A DNA stretch of 64,000 bases from Aminipila butyrica (GCF_010669305.1 NZ_CP048649.1:2232001-2296000), one strand, 5' to 3'. Shown: positions 15,738 to 25,189, counted from the stretch's first letter. The notes: generated from the sequence alone by a model not told the origin. Numbers and translations are program-made.

Positions 15738-16985
15738 ATGGATGTTTTGCACATAGATGCCAACGCTGCCTACCTGAGCTGGACAGCAGTGGAGTTACTA
15801 GAAAAAGGCTGTCCGATTGATATTCGAACAGTCCCATCAGTTATAGCCGGCGATCCTGAAAATAGACACGGTATCATCTTAGCTAAATCAATCCCAGCAA
15901 AAAAATACGGCATAAAGACCGGCGAAAGTCTATTTGAAGCCAAGAACAAATGTCCGAGTCTGCTTGTTTTTCCTCCAGATTATGATTTGTACATGTGCTG
16001 TAGCAATGCTATGTATCAGATATTGCTTGAATATTCCCCCCTTGTGGAGCGGTACAGTATTGATGAGTGTTTTCTGGATTATACCGCATCGCATAAGTTA
16101 TTTGGCAGTCCTGTAGCTGCTGCACATGCCATAAAAAATCGAATAAAAACAGAGCTGGGGTATACTGTAAACGTTGGGGTATCTTCTACTAAAGTTCTTG
16201 CTAAAATGGCAGGAGAATTAAAAAAGCCTAATCTGGTTCACACTCTTTGGCCAGAAGAGATACCAGCGAAGATGTGGCCGCTGCCTATAGGTGCCCTTTT
16301 CATGGTAGGCCATGCCACGAAAAAGAAGCTGGAGTCTATCAATATAAGAACAATTGGAGAGCTGGCACAAACGAAAAAAGAGCATATGAAAGCTCTTTTG
16401 AAATCTCATGGGCTTTTAGTATGGAACCTTGCTAATGGAATTGATGACTCCCCAGTTACTTTGAATAGCGAAATCCTCCAGAAGAGTGTTGGTAACAGCA
16501 CTACTATCGACCATGATGTTACGGACCGCACAGAGGCCCATATAATCCTTTTGGCACTGACGGAACGGGTAGCAATGCGACTGAGAAAGCTGGGGTATTT
16601 AACTTCTGTAGTATCCGTTTCTATCAAAAACAATAGTTTTATGAGATATACTCATCAGCTTAAGCTGTCAAACAGCATTAATTCAACGACAGAAATTTAT
16701 GAAAATGTCTGTAGGCTCTTTGACCAGAGCTGGAAAGGTGAGCCACTCCGTCATTTAGGTGTGCATGTGTCGGACTTTCAAGCTTCAAAGACTAGACAGA
16801 TCTGCATGTTTGACCGAAGTGATAGTAGTAAACTACAGGATATTGATAAAGCTGTAGATAAGATAAGAGCCAGGTATGGAACAAGAGCAATAATACGGGG
16901 AAGCTTTGTAAATGGAAGTATAAATCCAATTCAGGGCGGTGTTAATGATAGCGAATATATTATGATGGGGGGATATGAACAGTGA
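15738..16985 (+). CDS. Y-family DNA polymerase (UmuC/DinB type)
   Basis: 415-residue translesion polymerase. Diagnostic blocks: VLHIDANAAYLSW (first metal site, residues 3-15), YSIDECFLDYT (second metal site, near residue 115), VNVGVSSTKVLAKMAGELKKP, and the little-finger part with SNSINSTTEIYENVCRLFDQ. Like UvrX/UmuC homologues on Gram-positive mobile elements it is SOS-controlled, here by a LexA box between the -35 and -10 boxes. The ATG at 15738 is chosen because AAGGAGGTGACACAT precedes it; the longer ORF start is inside the promoter. An overlapping small gene follows. Confidence 0.93.
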   Translation: MDVLHIDANAAYLSWTAVELLEKGCPIDIRTVPSVIAGDPENRHGIILAKSIPAKKYGIKTGESLFEAKNKCPSLLVFPPDYDLYMCCSNAMYQILLEYSPLVERYSIDECFLDYTASHKLFGSPVAAAHAIKNRIKTELGYTVNVGVSSTKVLAKMAGELKKPNLVHTLWPEEIPAKMWPLPIGALFMVGHATKKKLESINIRTIGELAQTKKEHMKALLKSHGLLVWNLANGIDDSPVTLNSEILQKSVGNSTTIDHDVTDRTEAHIILLALTERVAMRLRKLGYLTSVVSVSIKNNSFMRYTHQLKLSNSINSTTEIYENVCRLFDQSWKGEPLRHLGVHVSDFQASKTRQICMFDRSDSSKLQDIDKAVDKIRARYGTRAIIRGSFVNGSINPIQGGVNDSEYIMMGGYEQ

Positions 16986-17245
16986 GAGTACTTGCAGAAC
17001 CGATAGACACGCTAGTTCTTTTTGTGGGCCAGGGAAAGCCTATACCTTATAAATTTAAGTATACCAATCAAGATGGAATACGAAGAGAGATAAAAGTAGA
17101 TAAAATCTTGTCTTCTGACGAAAGTAAACTGGCTGGAATTAGAGCCTTTATTTACAACTGCCAAAGTATGATTGGCAATCAAGTAAAAAGGTACGAATTG
17201 AGGTATATAGTAACAGAGTGTAGATGGGAACTCTTTAAAATGTAA
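16982..17245 (+). CDS. Small protein translationally coupled to the Y-polymerase
   Basis: 87 residues beginning with a GTG codon that overlaps the polymerase stop (GTGA). The sequence MRVLAEPIDTLVLFVGQGKP then YKFKYTNQDGIRREIKVDKI suggests a small beta-rich fold. Gram-positive UvrX-type polymerases often have a small companion (YolD-like) gene; the position matches, but I cannot confirm the family. It would be SOS-induced with the polymerase. Confidence 0.7.
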   Translation: MRVLAEPIDTLVLFVGQGKPIPYKFKYTNQDGIRREIKVDKILSSDESKLAGIRAFIYNCQSMIGNQVKRYELRYIVTECRWELFKM

Positions 17246-17376
17246 TGGGGGATTGTAAAATCATGAGTAAATAAATCAAGTAGTCACTTCCAGATATTTA
17301 ACGCCTTCCCCTTTTTTCTCTGCCATTAAAAAGCTGTCTTGATGGGCTCTCATTAAAGCAGCTGGGAGTAACATAT

Positions 17377-17403
17377 AACTTCGGCCCGAATTGGGCCGAA
17401 GTT
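17377..17403. repeat. 27-bp palindromic repeat, copy A
   Basis: Arms AACTTCGGCCC and GGGCCGAAGTT around the centre GAATT. The copy at 18803-18829 is its exact reverse complement, and three imperfect copies lie inside parB at 60968-61114. It is intergenic, between the SOS operon and the terminator of the HicAB-SecB-like operon. Confidence 0.85.
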
Positions 17404-17451
17404 TGGCCTGTGCTTCATTCTAATAAGAAAAGTAACAATTAGCCTAACTAA

Positions 17452-17479
17452 AAATCCACAGACTGCAATCTGTGGATTT
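17452..17479 (-). terminator. Terminator of the HicA-HicB-SecB-like operon
   Basis: AAATCCACAGA (17452-17462) pairs perfectly with TCTGTGGATTT (17469-17479). On the minus strand the stem runs into TTTTTAG. It lies 20 bp after the stop of the SecB-like gene. Confidence 0.75.
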
Positions 17480-17498
17480 CTTTGTGCTTATATGTGGA

Positions 17499-17855
17499 TT
17501 ATTCCTCTTCTGCCAAACCCAATTCTTTATATCCCATTTCAACTAAAATATTATCTAGAGTTTTAAATAAATCTTTCTGGGCTAACGGAACAATTTCGTC
17601 TTTAACAATTGAATCATAATCATTTGGAACTTCATCAAATTCAAATACGAAATCTACATTCAATATAATATTAATATCATCGCTGTTAGGAATACCTATA
17701 TGTGTTTCCATTAAAATTAGCAGAGTTTTTTCTTCCTTATTTTTTGGTGTTTTTACTTTTACCGTGCTTTCTGCATCTAATTTGAAGTTTTTGGGTAAAG
17801 CTTGTGAAATATCAATATGAATTTTGTTTAATCGTCTTTTTTTAATGTTCAACAT
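17499..17855 (-). CDS. SecB-like chaperone of a putative TAC system
   Basis: 118 residues with the SecB-type pattern: beta-rich N-terminal half (LLILMETHIGIPNSDD, INIILNVDFVFEFDEVP) and a C-terminal helix region with an invariant-looking proline (DEIVPLAQKDLFKTLDNILVEMG). Dedicated SecB-like chaperones in toxin-antitoxin-chaperone systems bind the antitoxin tail and allow it to neutralise the toxin. The gene overlaps the end of hicB by 14 bp and its ribosome binding site AAAGGAG lies within hicB, so translation is coupled. It is shorter than classical SecB. The assignment rests on pattern and context, not on a search. Confidence 0.6.
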   Translation of the reverse strand: MLNIKKRRLNKIHIDISQALPKNFKLDAESTVKVKTPKNKEEKTLLILMETHIGIPNSDDINIILNVDFVFEFDEVPNDYDSIVKDEIVPLAQKDLFKTLDNILVEMGYKELGLAEEE

Positions 17856-18318
17856 AAAAATTTTTCTCCTTTCTATTAAAAGTACCGCTGTCTATATATG
17901 CACCTAAATCCATAAAGTCATCATTTTCCCATGAAACCGTCCGATTGCTTTGTGGCATATAAATAATTGTCTCTTTCACTGCTAGATTTTCAAATGATTT
18001 TTCTAATGCCTGTGCAACATATTGATTAAGCGTTATCTTCTGCTCTGCTGCCATAATAGCTATTTTTTTATGAAGTTCCGGAGAAACTCTTACATTGAAG
18101 CTTCCTTTAAACTCCTTATCCGGTTCTTTTCCACATTGTGAACATATATCTAAATAATTCTCAATGCTTTGATGAAACATTTCTTCTAATTCGTCAACAG
18201 TAGTTCCATGAAAATTTAATGAATCAGTAATACCAAAAACTTTTCCAACAAAAATCTTATCTTCTGCATCATAGTCTATGGTAGCATGGTATCCTTTATA
18301 CCCCATCATTGAACTCAT
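17842..18318 (-). CDS. hicB: HicB-type antitoxin with C-terminal extension
   Basis: 158 residues. The N-terminal HicB fold (GYHATIDYDAEDKIFVGKVF, DSLNFHGTTVDELEEMFHQS) is followed by a ribbon-helix-helix domain (FNVRVSPELHKKIAIMAAEQ, then KITLNQYVAQALEKS). After that come about 45 extra residues with IIYMPQSNRTVSWENDDFMD and YIDSGTFNRKEKNF, which is more than standard HicB needs. In TAC systems such tails (chaperone addiction regions) are unstable and are held by the SecB-like partner, encoded next. It should neutralise HicA and repress the operon through the inverted repeat at 18654-18676. Confidence 0.87.
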   Translation of the reverse strand: MSSMMGYKGYHATIDYDAEDKIFVGKVFGITDSLNFHGTTVDELEEMFHQSIENYLDICSQCGKEPDKEFKGSFNVRVSPELHKKIAIMAAEQKITLNQYVAQALEKSFENLAVKETIIYMPQSNRTVSWENDDFMDLGAYIDSGTFNRKEKNFYVEH

Positions 18319-18361
18319 ATCAACACATCCTTTCTTAGTTCATTATATATATTATTCGCAA

Positions 18362-18622
18362 TTAATCTATTTCCCCAATGTCCTTTAAAAATTTCAACAC
18401 CATCTTTATTTGGTATCTATATAACTCGTTACCAGGATGAGGTCCATCAAATTGCAATGTCTGTTTTGTCTCTCGGTGGCAATAAGCAATGCTAGAGCCT
18501 CTTCCTCCTGAGAATTTATCACAATTACATTTTCCCAACAAAGTGTCCAATTCTCTTGTTGTAAAATTATTCGGGCTAGGCTTTCTAGAGATTTTGTCTA
18601 ATAGATCTTCTTTTTTGGGCAT
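18362..18622 (-). CDS. hicA: HicA-type mRNA interferase toxin
   Basis: 86 residues with the double-stranded-RNA-binding-like fold of HicA: TTRELDTLLGKCNCDKFSGG, RGSSIAYCHRETKQTLQF and the conserved GPHPGNELYRYQIK then MVLKFLKDIGE ending. HicA cleaves mRNA when not bound by HicB. It is the first gene of the three-gene operon, the usual hicAB order. Unlike the GSHH subfamily, this belongs to the GS-x-x-x(Y/F) subgroup with the HP motif carrying the histidine. Confidence 0.85.
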   Translation of the reverse strand: MPKKEDLLDKISRKPSPNNFTTRELDTLLGKCNCDKFSGGRGSSIAYCHRETKQTLQFDGPHPGNELYRYQIKMVLKFLKDIGEID

Positions 18623-18653
18623 TTGTAATTATCACCTACCTTTCATGTGAAAT

Positions 18654-18704
18654 ATGCAACTACATTATAGTTGCATTGTATCATCATTAAAAGAGGAATG
18701 TCAA
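18654..18704 (-). promoter_or_regulatory. Promoter and operator of the hicA operon
   Basis: On the minus strand TTGACA (18704-18699), an 18-bp spacer and TACAAT (18680-18675). A perfect inverted repeat, ATGCAACTA-N5-TAGTTGCAT (18654-18676), overlaps the start region and is the likely HicB operator. Confidence 0.75.
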
Positions 18705-18802
18705 TCAATTCGTAACATTTCCTACTATTATTTTGTATTGTTGTTAGATAAAAAATAATAGCATTGGTCTCCCTTAATTCTCTTATTTTCATAGCTTAAA
18801 AT

Positions 18803-18829
18803 AACTTCGGCCCAATTCGGGCCGAAGTT
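18803..18829. repeat. 27-bp palindromic repeat, copy B
   Basis: Exact reverse complement of copy A at 17377-17403. It lies 19 bp after the stop of the methylase/helicase gene. The hairpin is extended by AT on each side and followed by TTTT on the minus strand, so it could also act as that gene's terminator. Confidence 0.85.
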
Positions 18830-18847
18830 ATCCTTCATTAAAATATA

Positions 18848-21800
18848 CTACATGGTACGCTTCAGGTCTGACCTTGATTCTTGAAGCCTTTCTATGAGAG
18901 CTGTTTTTTTCGCTTCATCAAATCCATTCTTATCTTTTACTTTAATTACTCCTACATTCAAGTCTTCTTCCATTTCATTAATCTCAATTGCTTCATTACC
19001 TTTTTCATCCATATTAAGAGATGCATTCAGTTGATTTAAGCGGTTTTGTTTTTCTTTCAATTCTTGTTCCTGTGTAAACGGCTTTTTGACCGCTTCTTTT
19101 GCATTTTCTAGTTGATGCAGTACAGCACCTAATTTTTCTTCATAACCACTTTTTTTCTCATTCATAGTTTCCAGTACATGATTAAGTCGCTGGATGTTGC
19201 CCAGTGGATCTGTCCCCATTTCCACACTATGTATAAGATTCCCTTCTAGGCTAAGTTTATATCTTTGCTCAAAAGATTCAAAAGTTGATGTTATTTTTAA
19301 ACCGTTGTACTCTCCAATCATCATCACTCTCAAATGAGTCTTTTGAGCTTCTTTCTTTACCATAGAAATTAAGGCTGTTCCTGCTTCTTTCTTTTCAGTA
19401 TACTTGAGATCGCCAACCTTCATGAAAAAATGGCCTTTATCCATTGACCTGTTTTTCTGATAAATTTCTAAGTCTTTTTCATATCCTGCTATCTTTTCTT
19501 TTAGCTCGGCTATTTGCTTAGGGTAACTCTTTGCGATACTATCTTCCAAGCGATATATTTGGCTTATATGATTTGCCTTTAGCAGCTTCAACTTTGATAC
19601 TTGTATATCAAGGTCCATTTTTTCCTTGATATAAGGATTTCCAGTTGCTAAGGCTTTAACTTCCGCATAGGTAAGAGCAGTTTCGTCAATGTCTTCACAA
19701 CTTCGTACTGGACTTTTGCTCGTCATAATCTGTCCAATAAATTTTTGTTTATTTTCTATGAGCTGCCAGGAATAGCTATCAAAGGTCCCTTCTGTCACAT
19801 AACGGAAAATCTTAACCTTTGGATTAAGATTACCTTTTCTAACTATGCGCCCTTCTTGCTGCTCAATATCGGAGGGTCGCCATGGTACATCAAGGTGATG
19901 TAAAGCAATCAGCTTGTCTTGCACATTTGTCCCAGCTCCCATCTTCTGTGTTGACCCCAGTAGGAATCGAACTTGCCCACTTCTAACTTGAGCAAAAAGT
20001 TTTGCTTTACGTATTTCCGTAGTAGCTTCATGTATAAAGGCAATTTCCTCTTTTGGCACTCCTTTAGCAATCAACTTATTTCGAATATCATCGTATAAAT
20101 TAAAAGTACCATCCCCTTTTGGGGTAGATATATCACAAAAAATTAACTGCGCTAACTTATTCTCTTTAGTCTCGTCCCATATTTTATAGGCATTTTCTAC
20201 ACAAACCGAGGATTTTGAATTTTCTTCATCAGGTAGCATATCATTAATAAGTCGCTGATCAAGGGCTAACTTTCTTCCGTCACTTGTAATTTTCAGCATA
20301 TTGTCAATATGGGCATCTACTATTCTATTACGGACTGCTTCTGCCCGATCAGCCAACGAGGCTACCATTGCTTTTTGATGCTCACTAGGTTTTAATACCA
20401 CATTAATGTATTCGACTTCCGGCACAGGAAGCTTTAGCATGTCTGAGGTCTGAATGTCTGCACATTCCTTAAATAGAGAAATCAGCTCTGGCAGATTAAA
20501 GAATTTAGCGAACCTGGTCTTTGCCCTATATCCAGTTCCCTCTGGGGCCAGTTCTATGGCAGTTTGCGTTTCCCCAAAGGAGGCCGCCCAACTGTCAAAA
20601 TGTCCAAGACCCATTTGTTGTAGGGTATTGTACTGAAGATAACGCATATTCGTATATAACTCAGTCATACTGTTGCTGATTGGTGTCCCGGTAGCAAAGG
20701 TAATTCCTTTCCCTCCGGTCAGCTCGTCTAAATACTGACACTTTGCAAACATATCCGAGGACTTCTGTGCTTCCGTTTGTGCTATTCCCGCCACATTTCG
20801 CATTTTAGTGTGAAGAAACAGGTTTTTATAACTATGGCTCTCATCTACAAATAGCCTATCTATGCCTAGCTGCTCAAATGTAATTACATTATCTTTTCTT
20901 GTATTATCATTTAAACGGCTTAACCTAGTTGTTAATGACTTCTTCGTCTTTTCCATTTGCTTAATGGTATAACGCTCCCCATTTTCTTTCTTTACTGCTT
21001 GAATTGACAGCTCAATCTCTTGAATTTGTTTCTTCACAGTTGCGATTTGTCTATCTGTGGAAAGAGGAATTTTTTCGTATTGTGAATGACCGATAATAAC
21101 TGCATCATAGTCTCCAGTTGCAATCCTGGAGCAAAATTTCTTCCGGTTGGCTGGTTCAAAATCTTTCTTTGTGGCAGAGAGGATATTAGCCCCAGGGTAT
21201 AGCCGTAAAAAGTCACTTGCCCATTGCTCTGTCAGGTGGTTCGGTACCACCATAAGGCTTTTCTGGCATAATCCTAGGCGCTTGCTTTCCATTGCTGCTG
21301 CAATCATTTCATAGGTCTTTCCTGCCCCTACACAGTGGGCCAACAAGGTGTTATATCCGTACAAGATATGTGCTACCGCATTTTTCTGGTGTCTCTCTAA
21401 AATAATATCTGGTGTCATACCCGGAAACGTTAAGTGACTTCCATCATATTCCCTTGGCCGGATAGCATTAAATAATTCATTGTATGTATTACATAAAACT
21501 TGCCTTCTATCTGAATCTTTAAATATCCAATCCTTAAATGCTTCTCGAAGTGCATCTTGCTTCTGACTTACAAAGACAGTTTCCTTTTTATTTAAAACTC
21601 TCTTTTCTTTTCCGTCTTCCAATATAACATCAAAAACTCTGCAATCACGGAGATTTAATGAATCCTCAAGGATATCATAAGCATTTTTTCTACTTGTGCC
21701 ATAGGTCACATCTACCAGAGAGTTACCCTGATCCGAACGTTTACCCTTGATATTCCACTGTCCTGTCACATGAGAATATCGTGCTCCTACTTTATCTCTA

Positions 21801-24800
21801 GTAAATAGATATTCTGGGGTTTCAAAGGTTTGTCGCATAAAATCATCTATATATTTGGAATCAATCCATGTTGCTCCAATACGAATTTCAATCTCCGCAG
21901 CACCTAATTCTTTCGGCTGCACTTTCTCCAGAGATGAAACATTTATATTATACTCTTGATGTTTTTCTGCAAATACTTTTGCAACAGCCAGCTTTTCTCT
22001 CACATTTCCACTTAGATATTCATCAGCAGTCTCCCAGTCAGAAGTTATTGGATTTAGAAATATCACTCCGGCAAGTTCTTTTATAATATTTTCTTCTTTT
22101 TTACCCGAAAGCTCCGCCATATAAGACAGGTTTACCTTTGCTTTCTCTGAAAGGGATACTGCTAAAGCCTCACTTGCTGTAGCTACACTGGTAATTACCA
22201 TACGCCTTTTTATTGTGCGTTTAGTAAACATGTCTGCCTTGCCTTTTAGATTACCTTCCTCGTCCAAGTTCTCCAAGGAGCAGAGAAGCGCATAGCTTGC
22301 ATCCTGGTTAAAAGCCTTTTTATTAGGCTGAGAATTAATAATTCCAAACTTTTTCGAGAAAGCATCGTATAGCTCATTCAATTCTGTCTGCTTATTTTTT
22401 ATGGCTTCCTCTGGGTATTCGTTTAATTGCAGATCAATAAGTCCCTGGGTACATTCCCGTATCGCTACCAGTTCTTTTATTCGCTGTTCCATTAATGGGG
22501 GCACTTGCACGGGCATCATAAGAGAGTTTTCTCTGTAGTATGCTCTACCCTCAACAATGGTGTAACTGTAATTCTTTACAGTTGGGTCGGCGGGTATCCC
22601 CTCCATTACCAGGTTATCATTAAGATCGTCAAGCTCTACTGCATCTATACTCCCCTCGATCCGTTCCATTGCCTTCTGTAGCTGCTCGGTAAAAGAAGTG
22701 TCCATATTCGGGGAACAGGTGGGCTCCATACCATAGGGTCCCGACACCATTTCCATCTTACCTAAAATCATGTCTGGGTGTTCTACAAAATAGTCATTTA
22801 GGGTAATACCGTCTTTATTTTCTGATAAATACACCCAATCCGGATCTAGATCCATTACTCGGTCACGCTTTTTAAGAAAAATTATGTCTGACGTGACTTC
22901 TGTCCCGGCATTTTCCTTAAATGCAGTGTTGGGAAGTCTGACTGCACCCAAAAGCTCGGCCCTCTGAGCAATATATTTTCGCACCATAGGACTTTGCTTG
23001 TCCATGGTCCCCTTTGAAGTAATAAAAACAATAATTCCGCCAGGTCTAACTTTTTCTAAAGCTTTTGCAAAAAAATAATCATGAATTAAAAAATTGTGCT
23101 TATCATAGGCTTTATCCACAACTTTATATTGTCCGAATGGGACATTTCCAACGGCCACATCAAAGAAATCAGTAGGATAGTTGGTGTTTTCAAAACCAGC
23201 TATCTTAATATCAGCGTGAGGATAAAGCTGCCGTGCAATTCTTCCAGTAATACTGTCTAACTCCACTCCATACAGCTTACTGTCCTGCATTTTTTCCGGT
23301 AACATGCCAAAGAAACGGCCTGTACCTAGTGCTGGATCTAAGATACTCCCCTTTTTAAATCCTAAATTATCAAGGGCATTATAAATACCTTCAATTATGG
23401 TTGGGCTAGTATAATGAGCGTTTAATGTGCTTCCTCGAGCATGGCTATATTCATCCGGAGATAATAGTTCTTTTAATTCTAAGTATTCATTTGACCAGGC
23501 GTTTTTCCCTTGGTCAAAAACATCAGCGAGACCGCCCCAGCCCACATACTCTGATAAAATATCTTGCTCCCCCATGGTAGCGGGTCTCTTTTCTTTTTCA
23601 ATTTGGTATAGGGTCTCGATAGCCAATATATTACGTCTATATTTTTCCTTTGCTGTACCCTTTCCCAGGTTAAAGTTTGTAATCCGGAAATTCTTTGATA
23701 ATGAAGCTTCGGCTTTCTTTTGATCACCTATTTTTTCTGGCATAGAAAAAGCAGCGGTTTTGCTGTCTAACGCATCTGCTCCCGCTGCTTCTAGTTCTTT
23801 ACCTGGAAAGGTTAAGTCAGTAAATAAATTGAGTTGTTCCGTTTTTTCTCTTAACTGAAAATTAGCTCCGTCTTCACGATTTCCTCGGCCCTCTGACGGA
23901 TATTGTTCATCCGGCCAACCCATTCCATCTGATTTTCTGCTTTGAGTTTCTCGTTTACCTCTTCGGCCGTTGCCATCTGGCTTATCAGCAACTCCTCTTT
24001 CTCCTCCGACGCTTTCTGGGTCTCCATCAGATGTGTCCATAATTCCCCGTTGACCTGCATCAGGGAGTAGGTCAGATTCTGATGGTCTCTCAAATATGCC
24101 CTTCTCATCAGACCATATTTCCTCAACTCCATCATTTCTTCGCTGTCCTCCCCATCCATCATCAGTTTTGGAACTTTGTAATTCTCTTCTTGTAAGTACT
24201 CTAATCTCTTTGTCATCTGCTTCCCTTTCATTACTTTTATGCTTTAAAGCATTATACTCCATCTGACCATAAGCTTCAATTCTTTTCTTACTTTCTCTTA
24301 CTAATTTTCCGAGTTCTTTTAAAATTGGACGGTTTAAATCATTAACTGCCATCCCCAAAATCATGGTAAGCTCTCTTGTATGGAAGTCTGTCAAATAATC
24401 AAAATCAAATTCATCCAATAAATTAATCCGGTTACACCTAGAGAGCACCGCATATGTCGAACTTTCTATTAGGGTTTCTTTAAACCTTACTGCTGTATTC
24501 AGTTCATCCAGGTCCTCAATTAATGTATTTTGTTTTGCTGCTTCTATTTCGGACTTATGCTCCTCGTAGTAGCTTAAAGCTGCTTTCTCTATTATTTTTC
24601 GAACTGCCACTGATAAATTTTTTTCTTCTGGCATTTGAAAGCTGGAGCACAGCAGACTGCTGAGGTCTTCATCATGCTGTTCATTGATTTCCCATATATA
24701 AGGGCTTTTGCTTGTGGCTGCTATTTTATAGGTATCTGCAACATCAAAGACATATTTTAATTTTGGTCTTGTGGCATACTCATCAACTAGAGCGATGCCT

Positions 24801-25036
24801 TCTGCATGACGTCTTATTCTGCACCCCATGCTATTGTTCCAAAAGTCAAATTCCGCACAAGCTTTCGCCTCTGGCCGTTGTGCATAAATTAAAACCTGCT
24901 CATTGAACGTATACTTTTTATACATTTTTCCTGCAAGCTTCAAATAGCTTTTCCAGCGATCTGCATCCGTTGTAATGCTGCTGATAGTTTCACTTAGGAG
25001 TTTACTAATGCTGATATAATTTATATTTTCTTCCAC
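18848..25036 (-). CDS. Giant DNA methylase-SNF2 helicase fusion (LtrC/YtxK-like ICE protein)
   Basis: 2062 residues, typical of conjugative elements in Clostridia. The N-terminus (MYKKYTFNEQVLIYAQRPEA) is ArdC/LtrC-like. An adenine-methyltransferase region has the SAM site DPALGTGRFFGMLPE near residue 566 and NVPF near 629 in place of NPPY. An SNF2-type helicase follows: GAGKTYEM near 1237, DESH near 1397 and GSTQKMGAGTNVQ with EQQEGRIVRKGN near 1700. The C-terminus is coiled coil. A GTG start follows AAGGAGAACATC. It may process or protect transferred DNA from host restriction. Whether the methylase is active with the altered NPPY motif is unclear. Confidence 0.92.
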   Translation of the reverse strand: MEENINYISISKLLSETISSITTDADRWKSYLKLAGKMYKKYTFNEQVLIYAQRPEAKACAEFDFWNNSMGCRIRRHAEGIALVDEYATRPKLKYVFDVADTYKIAATSKSPYIWEINEQHDEDLSSLLCSSFQMPEEKNLSVAVRKIIEKAALSYYEEHKSEIEAAKQNTLIEDLDELNTAVRFKETLIESSTYAVLSRCNRINLLDEFDFDYLTDFHTRELTMILGMAVNDLNRPILKELGKLVRESKKRIEAYGQMEYNALKHKSNEREADDKEIRVLTRRELQSSKTDDGWGGQRRNDGVEEIWSDEKGIFERPSESDLLPDAGQRGIMDTSDGDPESVGGERGVADKPDGNGRRGKRETQSRKSDGMGWPDEQYPSEGRGNREDGANFQLREKTEQLNLFTDLTFPGKELEAAGADALDSKTAAFSMPEKIGDQKKAEASLSKNFRITNFNLGKGTAKEKYRRNILAIETLYQIEKEKRPATMGEQDILSEYVGWGGLADVFDQGKNAWSNEYLELKELLSPDEYSHARGSTLNAHYTSPTIIEGIYNALDNLGFKKGSILDPALGTGRFFGMLPEKMQDSKLYGVELDSITGRIARQLYPHADIKIAGFENTNYPTDFFDVAVGNVPFGQYKVVDKAYDKHNFLIHDYFFAKALEKVRPGGIIVFITSKGTMDKQSPMVRKYIAQRAELLGAVRLPNTAFKENAGTEVTSDIIFLKKRDRVMDLDPDWVYLSENKDGITLNDYFVEHPDMILGKMEMVSGPYGMEPTCSPNMDTSFTEQLQKAMERIEGSIDAVELDDLNDNLVMEGIPADPTVKNYSYTIVEGRAYYRENSLMMPVQVPPLMEQRIKELVAIRECTQGLIDLQLNEYPEEAIKNKQTELNELYDAFSKKFGIINSQPNKKAFNQDASYALLCSLENLDEEGNLKGKADMFTKRTIKRRMVITSVATASEALAVSLSEKAKVNLSYMAELSGKKEENIIKELAGVIFLNPITSDWETADEYLSGNVREKLAVAKVFAEKHQEYNINVSSLEKVQPKELGAAEIEIRIGATWIDSKYIDDFMRQTFETPEYLFTRDKVGARYSHVTGQWNIKGKRSDQGNSLVDVTYGTSRKNAYDILEDSLNLRDCRVFDVILEDGKEKRVLNKKETVFVSQKQDALREAFKDWIFKDSDRRQVLCNTYNELFNAIRPREYDGSHLTFPGMTPDIILERHQKNAVAHILYGYNTLLAHCVGAGKTYEMIAAAMESKRLGLCQKSLMVVPNHLTEQWASDFLRLYPGANILSATKKDFEPANRKKFCSRIATGDYDAVIIGHSQYEKIPLSTDRQIATVKKQIQEIELSIQAVKKENGERYTIKQMEKTKKSLTTRLSRLNDNTRKDNVITFEQLGIDRLFVDESHSYKNLFLHTKMRNVAGIAQTEAQKSSDMFAKCQYLDELTGGKGITFATGTPISNSMTELYTNMRYLQYNTLQQMGLGHFDSWAASFGETQTAIELAPEGTGYRAKTRFAKFFNLPELISLFKECADIQTSDMLKLPVPEVEYINVVLKPSEHQKAMVASLADRAEAVRNRIVDAHIDNMLKITSDGRKLALDQRLINDMLPDEENSKSSVCVENAYKIWDETKENKLAQLIFCDISTPKGDGTFNLYDDIRNKLIAKGVPKEEIAFIHEATTEIRKAKLFAQVRSGQVRFLLGSTQKMGAGTNVQDKLIALHHLDVPWRPSDIEQQEGRIVRKGNLNPKVKIFRYVTEGTFDSYSWQLIENKQKFIGQIMTSKSPVRSCEDIDETALTYAEVKALATGNPYIKEKMDLDIQVSKLKLLKANHISQIYRLEDSIAKSYPKQIAELKEKIAGYEKDLEIYQKNRSMDKGHFFMKVGDLKYTEKKEAGTALISMVKKEAQKTHLRVMMIGEYNGLKITSTFESFEQRYKLSLEGNLIHSVEMGTDPLGNIQRLNHVLETMNEKKSGYEEKLGAVLHQLENAKEAVKKPFTQEQELKEKQNRLNQLNASLNMDEKGNEAIEINEMEEDLNVGVIKVKDKNGFDEAKKTALIERLQESRSDLKRTM

Positions 25037-25189
25037 GATGTTCTCCTTTCAGGAAGTAATCTTGCTTCATCTATTCATATTTTTTCTTGCATAAAAAAGG
25101 AGACCTATTTATGTTAGGCAAACTTTTAATTAATGCGGATTAAAATCTTCTTGATCTATTGAAATGCCACTTTCCCCGTTAATTATTCA

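Noticed and set aside
11125..17348. Similar 38-bp segments at 11125-11162 and 17309-17348
   Set aside because: They share TGCCATTAAA and TGATGGGC but contain only very short ORFs without good start signals; probably decayed shared sequence, not enough for a feature.
23851..24231. 126-residue minus-strand ORF inside the methylase-helicase gene
   Set aside because: It lies out of frame within a continuous 2062-codon gene and has no separate start signals.
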